Assembly: GCF_049199905.1 (NCBI RefSeq) | Contig: NZ_JBLZPK010000060.1 | Span: 62,001-126,000 of the forward strand | DNA from: Shinella sp032095155 | Lineage (GTDB): Bacteria; Pseudomonadota; Alphaproteobacteria; Rhizobiales; Rhizobiaceae | Length of the DNA stretch: 64,000 bases | Reading direction: 5' to 3' | Shown: piece by piece, positions 8,129 through 15,779 of the stretch | Numbering within the stretch: position 1 is the first letter of the stretch | Layout: every line of letters begins with the position of its first letter | Program-made: the position numbers and the translations under genes | Notes under the pieces: model-generated | What the model saw: only the letters and a program-made list of their open reading frames with translations | Database searches by the model: none | What the model was told of the DNA's origin: nothing

Positions 8129-8340
8129 TCAAGCGAGCCCGCTAACAGGCTTTGTCATGTTCAGTATCCGATAGACCTGCATTCGGGAGCAACCAACCCG
8201 GCGGGCTATGTCGGCAGGGCATAGCACCGCTGCCTGCGCATCGAAAATGACCTGCCGATCAATCCGCGCCACGCCACCGCGGGGGTTCTAGGTCTTGATC
8301 AGCGGAACTTACACGTGCGTAACCGATGCGGGCTATTTCG
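8129..8340 (-). pseudogene. serine recombinase (resolvase) remnant, internally deleted
   Basis: The minus strand carries the N-terminus of a resolvase/invertase, IARIGYARVSSADQDLE, including the catalytic-serine motif YARVSS. Within about 30 bp, and in another frame, comes the C-terminal DNA-binding part: DRQVIFDAQAAVLCPADIAR, then RVGCSRMQVYRILNMTKP and a stop at 8129. Roughly 120 residues of the middle are gone. Such recombinases accompany Tn3-type transposons and plasmids, often beside parDE. This looks like the scar of an element that once carried the neighbouring parDE pair. Confidence 0.7.
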
Positions 8341-8761
8341 TCACCTTTAGGTTTAGGCCCAAGGCTACCTCGTAACAAATAGAGCCGGCCAACCTGTATG
8401 TTACAGGGCGGCTTCCCCGGCGAGCGACGCCACGCCAAAGCGTACCTTGACATAACAACCCACTGCTATTTTTTCAGCGCTTTAACAGCGAGATCAATTT
8501 GATGTAACTATTATTATCAAGAACTATTCCCAATTCAATATTTACGTTATTTACGTTTTTCTGGAAAAATAATTTTATACACAAAAATATCAAAAATTTT
8601 TCTAAAATATTTTTGTGTCATTAGAAATTATCCTACATCCAAAATAACAGATCCCAAAATAACCCTTAAAAGACCTATGCTCGCTGCACTTCCACGAAAC
8701 GAACCACGGCATATCTCACAATAAAAACGTGAGCATAAGAAGAACAAAGATGGAGATAGCT
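8341..8761. other. AT-rich intergenic region
   Basis: About 420 bp without a convincing gene. From about 8455 to 8720 the base composition turns strongly AT-rich, unlike the rest of the window, and contains a 12-bp inverted repeat (listed separately). No insertion-sequence ends or tRNA were recognised. It could hold the promoter of the small gene at 8762. It probably represents foreign or non-selected DNA. Confidence 0.6.
8579..8618. repeat. 12-bp perfect inverted repeat in AT-rich DNA
   Basis: ACACAAAAATAT (8579-8590) is matched exactly by ATATTTTTGTGT (8607-8618), with 16 nt between. The spacer itself contains AAAAATTTTT. It has no GC-rich stem, so it is a poor terminator. A protein-binding site or cruciform is possible. 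Confidence 0.6.
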
Positions 8762-8929
8762 ATGCAGACTGATACTTTAGCAAGAGCCCTTGCGACAGTG
8801 GTAGGATCCCGCGTATGGCGCGAAAAAGTAGCAGCTGAGCTCGCCGAGCGACTTCAGGAGATGCAGGTGGCTACCCGCCCCCTCTACGTCCTCAAGAGCA
8901 AAAAGCAGTTGAAGCTGCGCCTACAATGA
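8762..8929 (+). CDS. small hypothetical protein
   Basis: A 55-residue protein. ATG 8762 is favoured over ATG 8750 because GGAGAT lies at a good distance before it. The middle is a probable helix (VWREKVAAELAERLQEM) and the tail is basic (KSKKQLKLRLQ). No known domain. Its stop overlaps the next start by 4 bp (ATGA), suggesting translational coupling with the downstream, apparently frameshifted, gene. Confidence 0.45.
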   Translation: MQTDTLARALATVVGSRVWREKVAAELAERLQEMQVATRPLYVLKSKKQLKLRLQ

Positions 8930-9134
8930 TCCTGCAGTCCCTACACCAAGAGAGTCCGAAAGACGAAGCCTTCGAAGTGCTTGCGCTCCATGACTCGATG
9001 CACCCGAGGCCATCCGAACGGTGCTTGCGGGACGCGACGCGGTGGAAGATCTTTTGCGTATCGCGGCGATCGCCATGGGCCGCGGCTACACTAGGGGCTG
9101 GAAGCCCCAAGCCTGCAAAATATGCACCACATGA
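8926..9134 (+). pseudogene. small gene with an apparent frameshift, unknown function
   Basis: From ATG 8926 the frame reads MILQSLHQESPKDEAFEVLA and then LHDS. The protein-like sequence continues in a different frame: DAPEAIRTVLAGRDAVEDLL, RIAAIAMGRGYTRGWKPQ, ending ACKICTT at TGA 9132-9134. The second part has no good start of its own because a TGA closes its frame at about 8990. One missing base near 8993-8998 would join the halves into a protein of about 69 residues. I do not recognise the family. The C-x-x-C near the end could bind metal. Confidence 0.4.
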
Positions 9135-9399
9135 GAGGCATGCGCCGTGGGTTGTGCCGCGCTTTTCCTACTGAGGGCTATCATCGGCGCTTTCCTGCGC
9201 TCATTAAGCTGTTTTGGGCGTCTAGCTCGAAATCATGAAGCAGATGACAAGCCCTTTGCTAAAAGGTTTGAACACACCGTGCGTTCACTGCGCTTGGTTT
9301 CGTTTTGACAACATTTTTCTGAAGAAGCCCGATATTATCGCAGCCTGAGCGGCGTCCGTGGAGCCAGCCCCCGCGGACTGCCTATAAAAGCGCTTGGCT

Positions 9400-9642
9400 C
9401 TAATCCAGCCAGAAGGTCCGATCCCAGACTGCAACCGCGCCCGCCACCTCTACGATTATGGCCCTCACTCGGCTAGCTACCGACGGAGGTACTCGCCCAT
9501 TGATGACGATAGCCTGGGGCTGAAATGTGATTTCGATCGTGAACTGTGAGCAAAGCTCATCGTAAGCTACCGCGGCTTTGATGGAGGCGCGCAGCCCGTA
9601 TTCCTGCGCGCCGAAGCCGCCACCGAGAGACGCTTGAAACAT
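9400..9642 (-). CDS. small BON-like domain protein
   Basis: An 80-residue protein from ATG 9642, preceded by GGGAGGTCGAG. The segment ASIKAAVAYDELCSQFTIEI followed by IVINGRVPPSVASRVRAIIV and AGAVAVWDRTFWLD fits the alpha-beta-beta-alpha-beta layout of BON domains (short-term lipid or surface binding). There is no signal peptide, unlike OsmY-type proteins, so it may be cytoplasmic. The assignment rests on pattern only. No operon partner. Confidence 0.5.
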   Translation of the reverse strand: MFQASLGGGFGAQEYGLRASIKAAVAYDELCSQFTIEITFQPQAIVINGRVPPSVASRVRAIIVEVAGAVAVWDRTFWLD

Positions 9643-9756
9643 CTCGACCTCCCATACTTTTGAATATTATTGGAAACGGAAATGGTGACGCGATGTTCCG
9701 GTGGCCGTATCAAAAAACCCCTTGGATTTTATGGTATTTATATTTCGAGATTCGAG

Positions 9757-9839
9757 GCCGGGACCCATGTCGTCCCCAAGAAGCCCCTGACATCACACCC
9801 GTCTCCGGAGAGGACGCGCCGCCGAAGACGGGTGATTAA
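9757..9839 (+). pseudogene. decayed relative of the acidic proline-rich gene at 2395
   Basis: The DNA CCGGGACCC-ATGTCGTCCCC and what follows align with the stretch of the 2395-2595 gene encoding GPDVVPEEAPDVTPV, with one base missing near the start. After the missing base the frame reads RPQEAPDITPVSGEDAPPKT and ends GD-stop at 9837-9839. The 5' part is not recognisable. The rest of the 9643-9947 interval shows nothing I can support. Confidence 0.45.
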
Positions 9840-9947
9840 TCCCGCCGCGACGCCCTCGCACACTTGCCTCACAAATTTCGTTGATCTGTCACGGAACCAC
9901 CTTCACCTGATCGGCATTTCTCGCCCCAGTTAGATGGGAATTTTGAA

Positions 9948-10196
9948 ATGCTTTCTGTGATTTGGGACCATGCCCTCGCAATTCTCCTACCGGGAACGCC
10001 CCGCGCAATAGAGATCAGGGATCCGCGCAACGCCATGTTTGTGCTGGCCGAGAAATGGCCGGTGACGTATGGACGCGCTTTTCAGCGGGCGCTCGCATTT
10101 TGCGCGAAGGCGATCGAAGGAAAATGCTCTCCGTCCAGGGCTCGCCTGGCATTCCTCGCAGCTGCCCGAGAGGCCAATGTCGAGGTGGTTCGCTAG
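9948..10196 (+). CDS. DUF982 family protein, second copy
   Basis: An 82-residue protein from ATG 9948. It shows the DUF982 layout: PGTPRAIEIRDPRNAMFVLA, EKWPVTYGRAFQRALAFCAK, then an SRARLAFLAAAREANVEV end. This copy is closer to the family core than the one at 1970-2272, and the two are clearly diverged. The ribosome-binding site is weak. Function of the family is unknown. Confidence 0.75.
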   Translation: MLSVIWDHALAILLPGTPRAIEIRDPRNAMFVLAEKWPVTYGRAFQRALAFCAKAIEGKCSPSRARLAFLAAAREANVEVVR

Positions 10197-10327
10197 AGTA
10201 TCCACCCAGTCTTTCGAATGCTACTCTTGCGAAGGCCGGAACGAACCGCGCGTTCTGAGAGTTGGTCCGACAGCACTAGTCCTCTGCTTTATTGCAGGGG
10301 TCAGAGCCGATCGACAGGAGGCCACCA

Positions 10328-10585
10328 ATGAACGTCCGAATTTCACCGCCCCAACGACCGACGACTGATCCAGATGTCGTAGTAGAATGTGAGCACGCAG
10401 TCGATGCGGCCGTGCAGGAGCTTGCCGATCGTGTGATCATCGCTGGCTGGCCGCCTGAGGCGGTTTTCGAGGCGATCCAACGCGTTGCCGATCGTCAGGC
10501 GGCTGCTTATCAGGCAGATCCGGAGCCGGCACATGATCCGGTTGGAGTGCGCCCGCGAACAGGCTTTTCCTTCACACCGTTCTGA
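10328..10585 (+). CDS. small hypothetical protein
   Basis: An 85-residue protein from ATG 10328, which follows ACAGGAGGCCACCA, a strong ribosome-binding site. The core is helical: VVECEHAVDAAVQELADRVI, IAGWPPEAVFEAIQRVADRQ. The last 25 residues are Pro-rich and probably disordered (GVRPRTGFSFTPF). Small proteins of this shape are common on rhizobial replicons. I know no function. It ends right before the exonuclease III fragment. Confidence 0.6.
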   Translation: MNVRISPPQRPTTDPDVVVECEHAVDAAVQELADRVIIAGWPPEAVFEAIQRVADRQAAAYQADPEPAHDPVGVRPRTGFSFTPF

Positions 10586-10586
10586 T

Positions 10587-10655
10587 ATGATTTGCGGTCC
10601 GATAAAGATCGCGACTTACAACGTCGACGGCGTGAACGGTCGGCTCGACGTGCTG
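10587..10655 (+). pseudogene. 5' fragment of an exonuclease III gene
   Basis: ATG 10587 opens a frame reading IKIATYNVDGVNGRLDVL, the conserved first strand of exonuclease III / AP endonuclease (xth), including the Asn of the active site (YNV[ND]G[VI]). After about 23 codons the similarity stops abruptly near 10655 and the frame continues into unrelated sequence until 10733. The remaining 240 or so residues of the enzyme are absent, so this is a rearrangement scar and not a functional gene. Confidence 0.65.
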
Positions 10656-11161
10656 TGGTCGATATCGGCGCCGGGCAGATGCACATCGGCAACGGCTGAC
10701 GCTGCCCTCCAGTGCAGGACGGCGTCCTCGTGACGTCCGACGGCACCAGCCTCTATTGCCTTCTGCGCCAGAGCAAGCGCCTCGGTTTCCCGCACATTCT
10801 TCGGTTCTTATCCTGGCTTCCGGCGCTTCCTCAGCTCCGTTGCAGCGCAGCCGAACGCCGGGCGGAAATACACATATGCCGTGTGGGAAACAGTTGACGG
10901 CATCAAGTGTTTTGCGCTCAAATGCCGGCAGGGACAAGCCGCTTGCCGCCTCAAAAATCAAATGCCAATTCCATGAAAAGGCATTGAAATTCCGGTCGGC
11001 GCCGGCCGACTGCGAAAACTCCCCGTCGCACGATTACCCCGGGAATACGTAAAGTGTTTATCGCCTGGCTATGCTTGCAGCGCACGACCGCAGCGCGAAA
11101 AGGATAGGACACCCCGTTGGAGGACGGGACAGGTAGGGTCGACGTGATAGGAGGAGTATCC
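10656..11161. other. intergenic region with a possible minus-strand gene remnant
   Basis: About 500 bp. On the minus strand between 10812 and 10660 a frame reads VRETEALALAQKAIEAGAVG, RHEDAVLHWRAASAVADVHL, PGADIDH. It looks like part of a helical protein but has only a GTG start and runs into the exonuclease III fragment, so it is probably another truncated piece. From 10820 to 11140 I see nothing supportable. The last 30 bp hold the ribosome-binding site of the permease gene. Confidence 0.4.
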
Positions 11162-12646
11162 ATGAACGACGCATCCAGTATACACCCGGTGGACGAGAAA
11201 CTGCCCGTCGGCAGGCTCGCAACGCTGGGCATCCAGCATGTCCTCGTCATGTATGGCGGCGCGGTCGCCGTACCGCTGATCGTCGGCCGGGCCCTGCAGC
11301 TCAGTCCGCAGGACGTGGCATTCCTGATTTCCGCCGACCTTTTCGTCTGCGGTCTCGTCACCATCATCCAGTCGCTCGGCGTCGGCCGCCATGTCGGCAT
11401 TCGCCTGCCGGTCATGATGGGCGTCACCTTCGCGTCCGTCGGCCCCATGGTTTCCATGGCGACGCTCAATCCCGGCCCGGATGGCGCCCGCATGATTTTC
11501 GGCGCCATCATAGGGGCCGGCTTCATCGCCTTGCTGCTTGCGCCCCTCATGGGACGCCTGCTGCGGTTCTTCCCGCCTGTCGTGACGGGCACGATCATCC
11601 TCGTCATCGGCGTGTCGCTGATGCGCGTCGGCATCAACTGGACCTTCGGCAATCCCTTCGGCCCGACGGCACCGAAGCTGATCGACCCGGCCCATGCCGC
11701 CTGGCTGACGCAGATGAAGGAACTCGCCAAGACAGGCGGCCCAGCCATTCCCGATGGTCTTGCCATCGCGCCGAGCATTTCCAACCCTGTTTATGCCGAG
11801 CCGAGCCATATTGCGCTTTCGGCCCTCGTCCTGATCTCGATCCTGCTCATCGCCCGTTTCGGCAAGGGCCTGATCAGCAATATCGCGGTGCTTGCCGGCG
11901 TCGTTATCGGCTGCGTCGCGGCCACAATTTTTGGCCTGATGCATTTCGACCGCGTCGGCGATGCCGGCTGGTTTGCCGTCGTCACGCCGCTGCGCTTCGG
12001 CATGCCGATCTTCGAGCCCGTGCTGATCGCCACCATGGCGCTCGTCATGATCGTCGTGATGATCGAATCGACCGGCATGTTCCTGGCGCTCGGCGAAATC
12101 ACCGACAGGCCGATCGGCCAGCAGCAGCTGACCTCGGGTCTACGCGTCGATGGCATCGGCACGATGATCGGCGGCCTGTTCAACACCTTCCCCTACACGA
12201 GCTTCTCGCAGAATGTCGGCCTCGTCGGCGTCACCGGCGTGAAGAGCCGCTATGTCTGCGTGGCGGCCGGCGTGATCATGATCATCCTGGGCCTCATTCC
12301 GAAGATGGGCGCCCTCGTCGAGGCCGTTCCGACATTCGTGCTCGGCGGTGCGGGCCTGGTGATGTTCGGCATGGTCGCCGCAACGGGTGTGCGCATCCTC
12401 GCCAATGTCGACTTCAAGTCCTCGCGCAACAACCTCTTCGTGGTTGCGGTCTCCGTGGGCTTCGGTCTCATTCCGCTGCTGGCGCCGAACTATCTGATGT
12501 GGATGCCGCATGCGATCCATCCGATCATCGAATCGGGCATCGTGCTCGCCTCGATCGTCGCGGTTATCCTCAATGCCTTCTTCAACGGCGTCGGGTTCAA
12601 CCAGTCCTCCGCAGTCGAAGCGGCCCGCATGGCCGACTCGCACTAA
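11162..12646 (+). CDS. NCS2 family purine (xanthine/urate-type) permease
   Basis: A 494-residue inner-membrane transporter with about 12-14 membrane segments. It has features of the nucleobase:cation symporter-2 family: QHVLVMYGGAVAVPLIVG near the start, NTFPYTSFSQNVGLV, then GVTGVKSRYV, and the end VGFNQSS. These resemble xanthine/urate carriers (XanQ, UacT, PucK) more than uracil carriers. ATG 11162 follows AGGAGG. The gene is alone between the accessory region and a terminator. A purine deaminase or uricase gene is not in the window, so the substrate is inferred. Confidence 0.85.
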   Translation: MNDASSIHPVDEKLPVGRLATLGIQHVLVMYGGAVAVPLIVGRALQLSPQDVAFLISADLFVCGLVTIIQSLGVGRHVGIRLPVMMGVTFASVGPMVSMATLNPGPDGARMIFGAIIGAGFIALLLAPLMGRLLRFFPPVVTGTIILVIGVSLMRVGINWTFGNPFGPTAPKLIDPAHAAWLTQMKELAKTGGPAIPDGLAIAPSISNPVYAEPSHIALSALVLISILLIARFGKGLISNIAVLAGVVIGCVAATIFGLMHFDRVGDAGWFAVVTPLRFGMPIFEPVLIATMALVMIVVMIESTGMFLALGEITDRPIGQQQLTSGLRVDGIGTMIGGLFNTFPYTSFSQNVGLVGVTGVKSRYVCVAAGVIMIILGLIPKMGALVEAVPTFVLGGAGLVMFGMVAATGVRILANVDFKSSRNNLFVVAVSVGFGLIPLLAPNYLMWMPHAIHPIIESGIVLASIVAVILNAFFNGVGFNQSSAVEAARMADSH

Positions 12647-12666
12647 CCGCGACACTCGCTCAATCG

Positions 12667-12699
12667 AAACCCGGCTTGCGATCCGCAGGCCGGGTTTTT
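12667..12699 (+). terminator. rho-independent terminator after the permease gene
   Basis: An AACCCGGC / GCCGGGTT stem is followed by TTT, 20 bp after the permease stop codon. Confidence 0.75.
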
Positions 12700-12799
12700 C
12701 GTGCACAATGGTTGCCCGGCCATTTTCCTCTCCTCACTTCCAAGGCATAGCAAAACACGGCGTTTGGCCGTTCGTAAAACAGTGGCTTCGGGAGTTTTC

Positions 12800-13834
12800 A
12801 TGGCAGGCATATTGAATGGGCGCGAGGCGCTTGTTTTGGCCGTTACCCTGTGGACGGCGCTGTCGATCAACGACATCCTGATGCTGCCGGGCGGCCTGCC
12901 GCTCATCGCCCCCGGTTGGTTGAGCAGCATTCTGCTCGCCATCGTTCTGGCAAGGATACTTCAGCACCTTCAAAACCAACCCAAAGGGTTGGCCATCGGT
13001 TTCGGCATCCTCGCCGTCGTTCTTGCCGGCATGAGCCAGGCCGTGCTCGATATCGCCATCATCATGCTGGCCGGTCCCCACATCCTGCCGGGCGGCCTGA
13101 GCGTTCCCGGCTTTGCGATCGCCAATACGTGGGAAAAAGCCCTCTTGCAGTTTCGTTTCAGCATGATCTGGAACGTCATCGTTTTCGGCTTCTACGTGGC
13201 CGCGCTCTCATTGCTCAATGCGCAACGCCGCAAGCTGGATGCGGAAATGCGGGCGCTGCGCTACGAACTCAATCCGCATTTTCTCTTCAACACACTGAAT
13301 TCCATCGCCGGCCTCATCGAGGAGGGATCGGCAGGACGGGCGGACCGCATGGTGCTGTCCCTGTCGCGCTTTCTGCAAACGACCCTGTCGCTCAACCCGC
13401 TACATGACGTACCGCTCGTGCAGGAGGTAGCCCTACAGCGCGACTATCTCGAAATCGAACGCGAACGCTTCGGCGAACGCATGGCTTTCGAGATACGCCT
13501 TCCGGTAGAGCTTGAAACCGCGCTGGTGCCGAACCTCATTCTTCAGCCATTGATTGAAAACGCGGTCAAACACGGCGTTGGCCCGTCAAGCAGACGCGTC
13601 ACCATCGTGCTGGACGCGCGGCAGGAGACAGACCGTCTGGTGCTGAGCGTCGAAAACGATCTGCCACCGGAACAGGCAGGCCGCAAACCGGCAGGCATGG
13701 GCATGGGCATCGGCCTTAGGAATATCACCGATCGGCTGCAAGCCCGTTTTGGCAAAAGGTGGCAGCTTTCGTCAGGCCCGGTGAATGGCAGCCGCTACCG
13801 GGCCGCCATCAGCCTGCCGCTCCGCAAAGCCTAG
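12800..13834 (+). CDS. LytS/YehU-type sensor histidine kinase
   Basis: A 344-residue membrane kinase. Residues 5-145 hold four or so membrane segments without a recognisable ligand domain. The HisK motif is YELNPHFLFNTLNSIAGLIE (phospho-accepting His at about 160). An ATPase domain follows with the N box LILQPLIENAVKHGVG and the G box GMGMGIGLRNITDRL. ATG 12800 is preceded by CGGGAG; an upstream GTG at 12701 lies inside terminator-adjacent DNA and is unlikely. A LytT-type response regulator would be expected next to it but is missing. Confidence 0.8.
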   Translation: MAGILNGREALVLAVTLWTALSINDILMLPGGLPLIAPGWLSSILLAIVLARILQHLQNQPKGLAIGFGILAVVLAGMSQAVLDIAIIMLAGPHILPGGLSVPGFAIANTWEKALLQFRFSMIWNVIVFGFYVAALSLLNAQRRKLDAEMRALRYELNPHFLFNTLNSIAGLIEEGSAGRADRMVLSLSRFLQTTLSLNPLHDVPLVQEVALQRDYLEIERERFGERMAFEIRLPVELETALVPNLILQPLIENAVKHGVGPSSRRVTIVLDARQETDRLVLSVENDLPPEQAGRKPAGMGMGIGLRNITDRLQARFGKRWQLSSGPVNGSRYRAAISLPLRKA

Positions 13835-13863
13835 GAGCGTTCAGGTCTTCCGGAGCCGCGCTA

Positions 13864-14001
13864 TCAGTTCAGCGGGATGGAAACCGCACCGCTCGACACG
13901 GCCGGGCGGGCATAGGTCGTGTTGTCGGCCGCCGTTGTGCTGCAGCCGGCAAGCGCGAGGACGGCGAGTGTGGCAATGATGAAACCGGAAGTGGGACGCA
14001 T
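13864..14001 (-). CDS. tiny lipoprotein
   Basis: A 45-residue precursor starting at ATG 14001 after AAGGAGAG. It has a clear lipoprotein signal: FIIATLAVLALAGC with the lipidated Cys at about residue 20, then a 25-residue mature peptide (STTAADNTTYARPAVSSGAV). It belongs to the many very small rhizobial lipoproteins. Function unknown. It lies convergent to the LytS-type kinase gene. Confidence 0.65.
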   Translation of the reverse strand: MRPTSGFIIATLAVLALAGCSTTAADNTTYARPAVSSGAVSIPLN

Positions 14002-14252
14002 GAATCTCTCCTTGGATAGTGCCCCTAAGAGATAGGGGCCGCAAGTGATTCCGTCCACCGCACTGGCAGATGAAAAGTTGGGGCACCTCTGGAACACCAA
14101 CCCACGCCTGAACTTCGGCCTCTCCCGCCCTATCTGGAACTCGGCACGCCTGAAATCGTTCAGGCCTCAGCCCTTCGCACCCTGCGCCGCAGGCCTGCAC
14201 CTTCAGCCCCCCAATCCAACGACTATGAACCGTGTCAACGGGAGGACTTTTC

Positions 14253-14656
14253 ATGGCCGATGCCCAATGCGCCTGTGGCGCACTCCGACTGGCAACCCGC
14301 GAACCGCCGCGCTTGACGGCACTCTGCCATTGCCTGGCGTGCCAACGACGACTGGTGCGCCGTTCAGCGCCAATGCCTTCTATGCAATCGATTGCGTCGA
14401 GGTTTCAGGACCGAGCACGGAATTCGTCCGCACCGCCGAAAGCGGACGCATGGTCCACATGCATTTCTGCCCGACCTGCGGCTCGACCGTTTTCTGGAAG
14501 GCCGAAGCCGCGCCGTTCTGGATCGGCGTGGCGGTCGGCGCCTTCGCCGACCCGGCCTTTGCCCCGCCCAGCCTCTCGGTCTTCGAGCAATCCAAACACG
14601 GCTGGGTCACGCTCGACGAGACGATGGAGCATGCTCAGGGCCTGCCGAGCGGTTGA
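14253..14656 (+). pseudogene. GFA/CENP-V family gene with a one-base frameshift
   Basis: GFA proteins are small zinc proteins related to glutathione-dependent formaldehyde-activating enzyme. From ATG 14253 (after GGGAGG) the frame gives MADAQCACGALRLATREPPR and then CHCLACQRR, two zinc ligand sets. The family sequence continues one frame over as TGAPFSANAFYAIDCVEV, HFCPTCGSTVFWKAEA, and ends at TGA 14654. One base is missing at about 14347-14351, where C-Q-R-R-T-G is expected. With that base restored the protein has 134 residues, the normal size. It may be a real mutation or a sequencing error. Confidence 0.8.
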
Positions 14657-14679
14657 CAAGGCAAGCGGGAGCCGGGGCA

Positions 14680-14828
14680 TTATCCCGGTTTGTGCACAGC
14701 GGCTGCGACGGTCAGTGCGCGGCGTTCTACGACCGGCTCATCCCGCCAACGATGCCCTCGTCCGTCTCCACCTTCACGAACAGCCAGCGCGGCGGCACGA
14801 TATAGGTGGTAAGCTTGATGATCTTCAT
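14680..14828 (-). pseudogene. dgoD: dgoD (galactonate dehydratase) 5' remnant
   Basis: The minus strand from ATG 14828 reads MKIIKLTTYIVPPRWLFVKV, then ETDEGIVG, the start of D-galactonate dehydratase of the enolase superfamily. One base is then missing, and the next frame continues EPVVERRALTVAAAVH before ending at TAA 14680. About 48 of some 380 residues remain; the rest is gone and the GFA pseudogene follows. It lies directly downstream of the FCD regulator on the same strand, as in dgo operons. Confidence 0.75.
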
Positions 14829-14869
14829 CCGTTTGCTTGCATCGCGGGTCTCGTCTCCCGAGAGATTCG

Positions 14870-15616
14870 TCAGATTTCCGCCGCCTTGCCCATCAGCGCC
14901 GACAGGTCGCGCGCGGCGAGATCGAGAATGTGGCGCGAACAGGTCTCTGCCCGGGCACCATCGCGAAGCCGCAGCGCATCCACGAGATCGCGGTGCACAT
15001 CCAGCGCCTCGTCACGCTTTGCCGATGCCCGGTTGGAGGCGTGCAGCGCATAGGAAAGGGCAGCGTGGATGATGGAGGAGAGCTGGTGAAAGACCTTGTT
15101 GTGGCTCGCCCTGAGCAGGGTCTCGTGGAAACGGGCGTCCGCCGCGGTGAAGGTCTCGAGATCACCCTCCGCCTCCCCCATCTCGTCGCAGGCCCGTTCG
15201 AGATCGGCGATTTCCTGCGCGGTGGCGCGCGAGGCGGCGAGGAAGGCGGCGGCCGGCTCGACCGTGCGGCGTGCTTCCAGAATGGAACTGAGGAGTTCGG
15301 CCGAGAGCACATCCGGCCCCATCCATTCGAGGATCTGCGCGTCGAGCACGTTCCAGTCAGACCGGTCGCAGACGAGCGTCCCGACACGGGGGCGGCCGCG
15401 AACCAGCCCCTTGGTCTCCAGAACCTTCAGGGATTCGCGGATGACGGTGCGGCTGACGCCATAGGTCTCGCAAAGGTCGCTTTCGCGCGGCAGAACCGTT
15501 CCCGGCGGAAAACGCCCGCCGCAGATGTCCGTGCCGATGGCCGCCGTCACATTGTGACGCACGCGCGGACGGCGCGACAAAGGCCGCTGGGCCTGTCTCC
15601 TTGCTTTCTCCGGCAC
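14870..15616 (-). CDS. FCD-type GntR regulator (DgoR-like)
   Basis: A 248-residue regulator. Residues 10-80 are a GntR winged helix (LPRESDLCETYGVSRTVIRE then SLKVLETKGLVRGRPRVGT). Residues 100-240 are an FCD ligand domain, with metal-binding positions in DARFHETLLRAS and DVHRDLVDAL. GTG 15616 is chosen because GGGAGG precedes it; a TTG 36 bp upstream is possible. It is divergent from the uxaA-type gene and followed by the dgoD remnant, so it most likely responds to a sugar acid such as galactonate, galacturonate or a keto derivative. Confidence 0.8.
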   Translation of the reverse strand: MPEKARRQAQRPLSRRPRVRHNVTAAIGTDICGGRFPPGTVLPRESDLCETYGVSRTVIRESLKVLETKGLVRGRPRVGTLVCDRSDWNVLDAQILEWMGPDVLSAELLSSILEARRTVEPAAAFLAASRATAQEIADLERACDEMGEAEGDLETFTAADARFHETLLRASHNKVFHQLSSIIHAALSYALHASNRASAKRDEALDVHRDLVDALRLRDGARAETCSRHILDLAARDLSALMGKAAEI

Positions 15617-15779
15617 GCAACCTCCCGATCCGCAGTTCAAATCATCGTACAATTACTGAATAATGATATGACAAATTGATGGCGGAAACCATGACGCTTT
15701 GTTCCCCACAATGAAAATTCCTATGTTTGACTTCTGCCGGCAAAGTGCATAATGCGCCGATCCCTCAGGAGGACCCGCC

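Noticed and set aside
9300..9400. Possible promoter (TTGACA) and hairpin suggesting a small RNA
   Set aside because: The spacing to a -10 element is poor and the GTCCGTGG / CCGCGGAC stem has no T-run; not enough to call an RNA gene.
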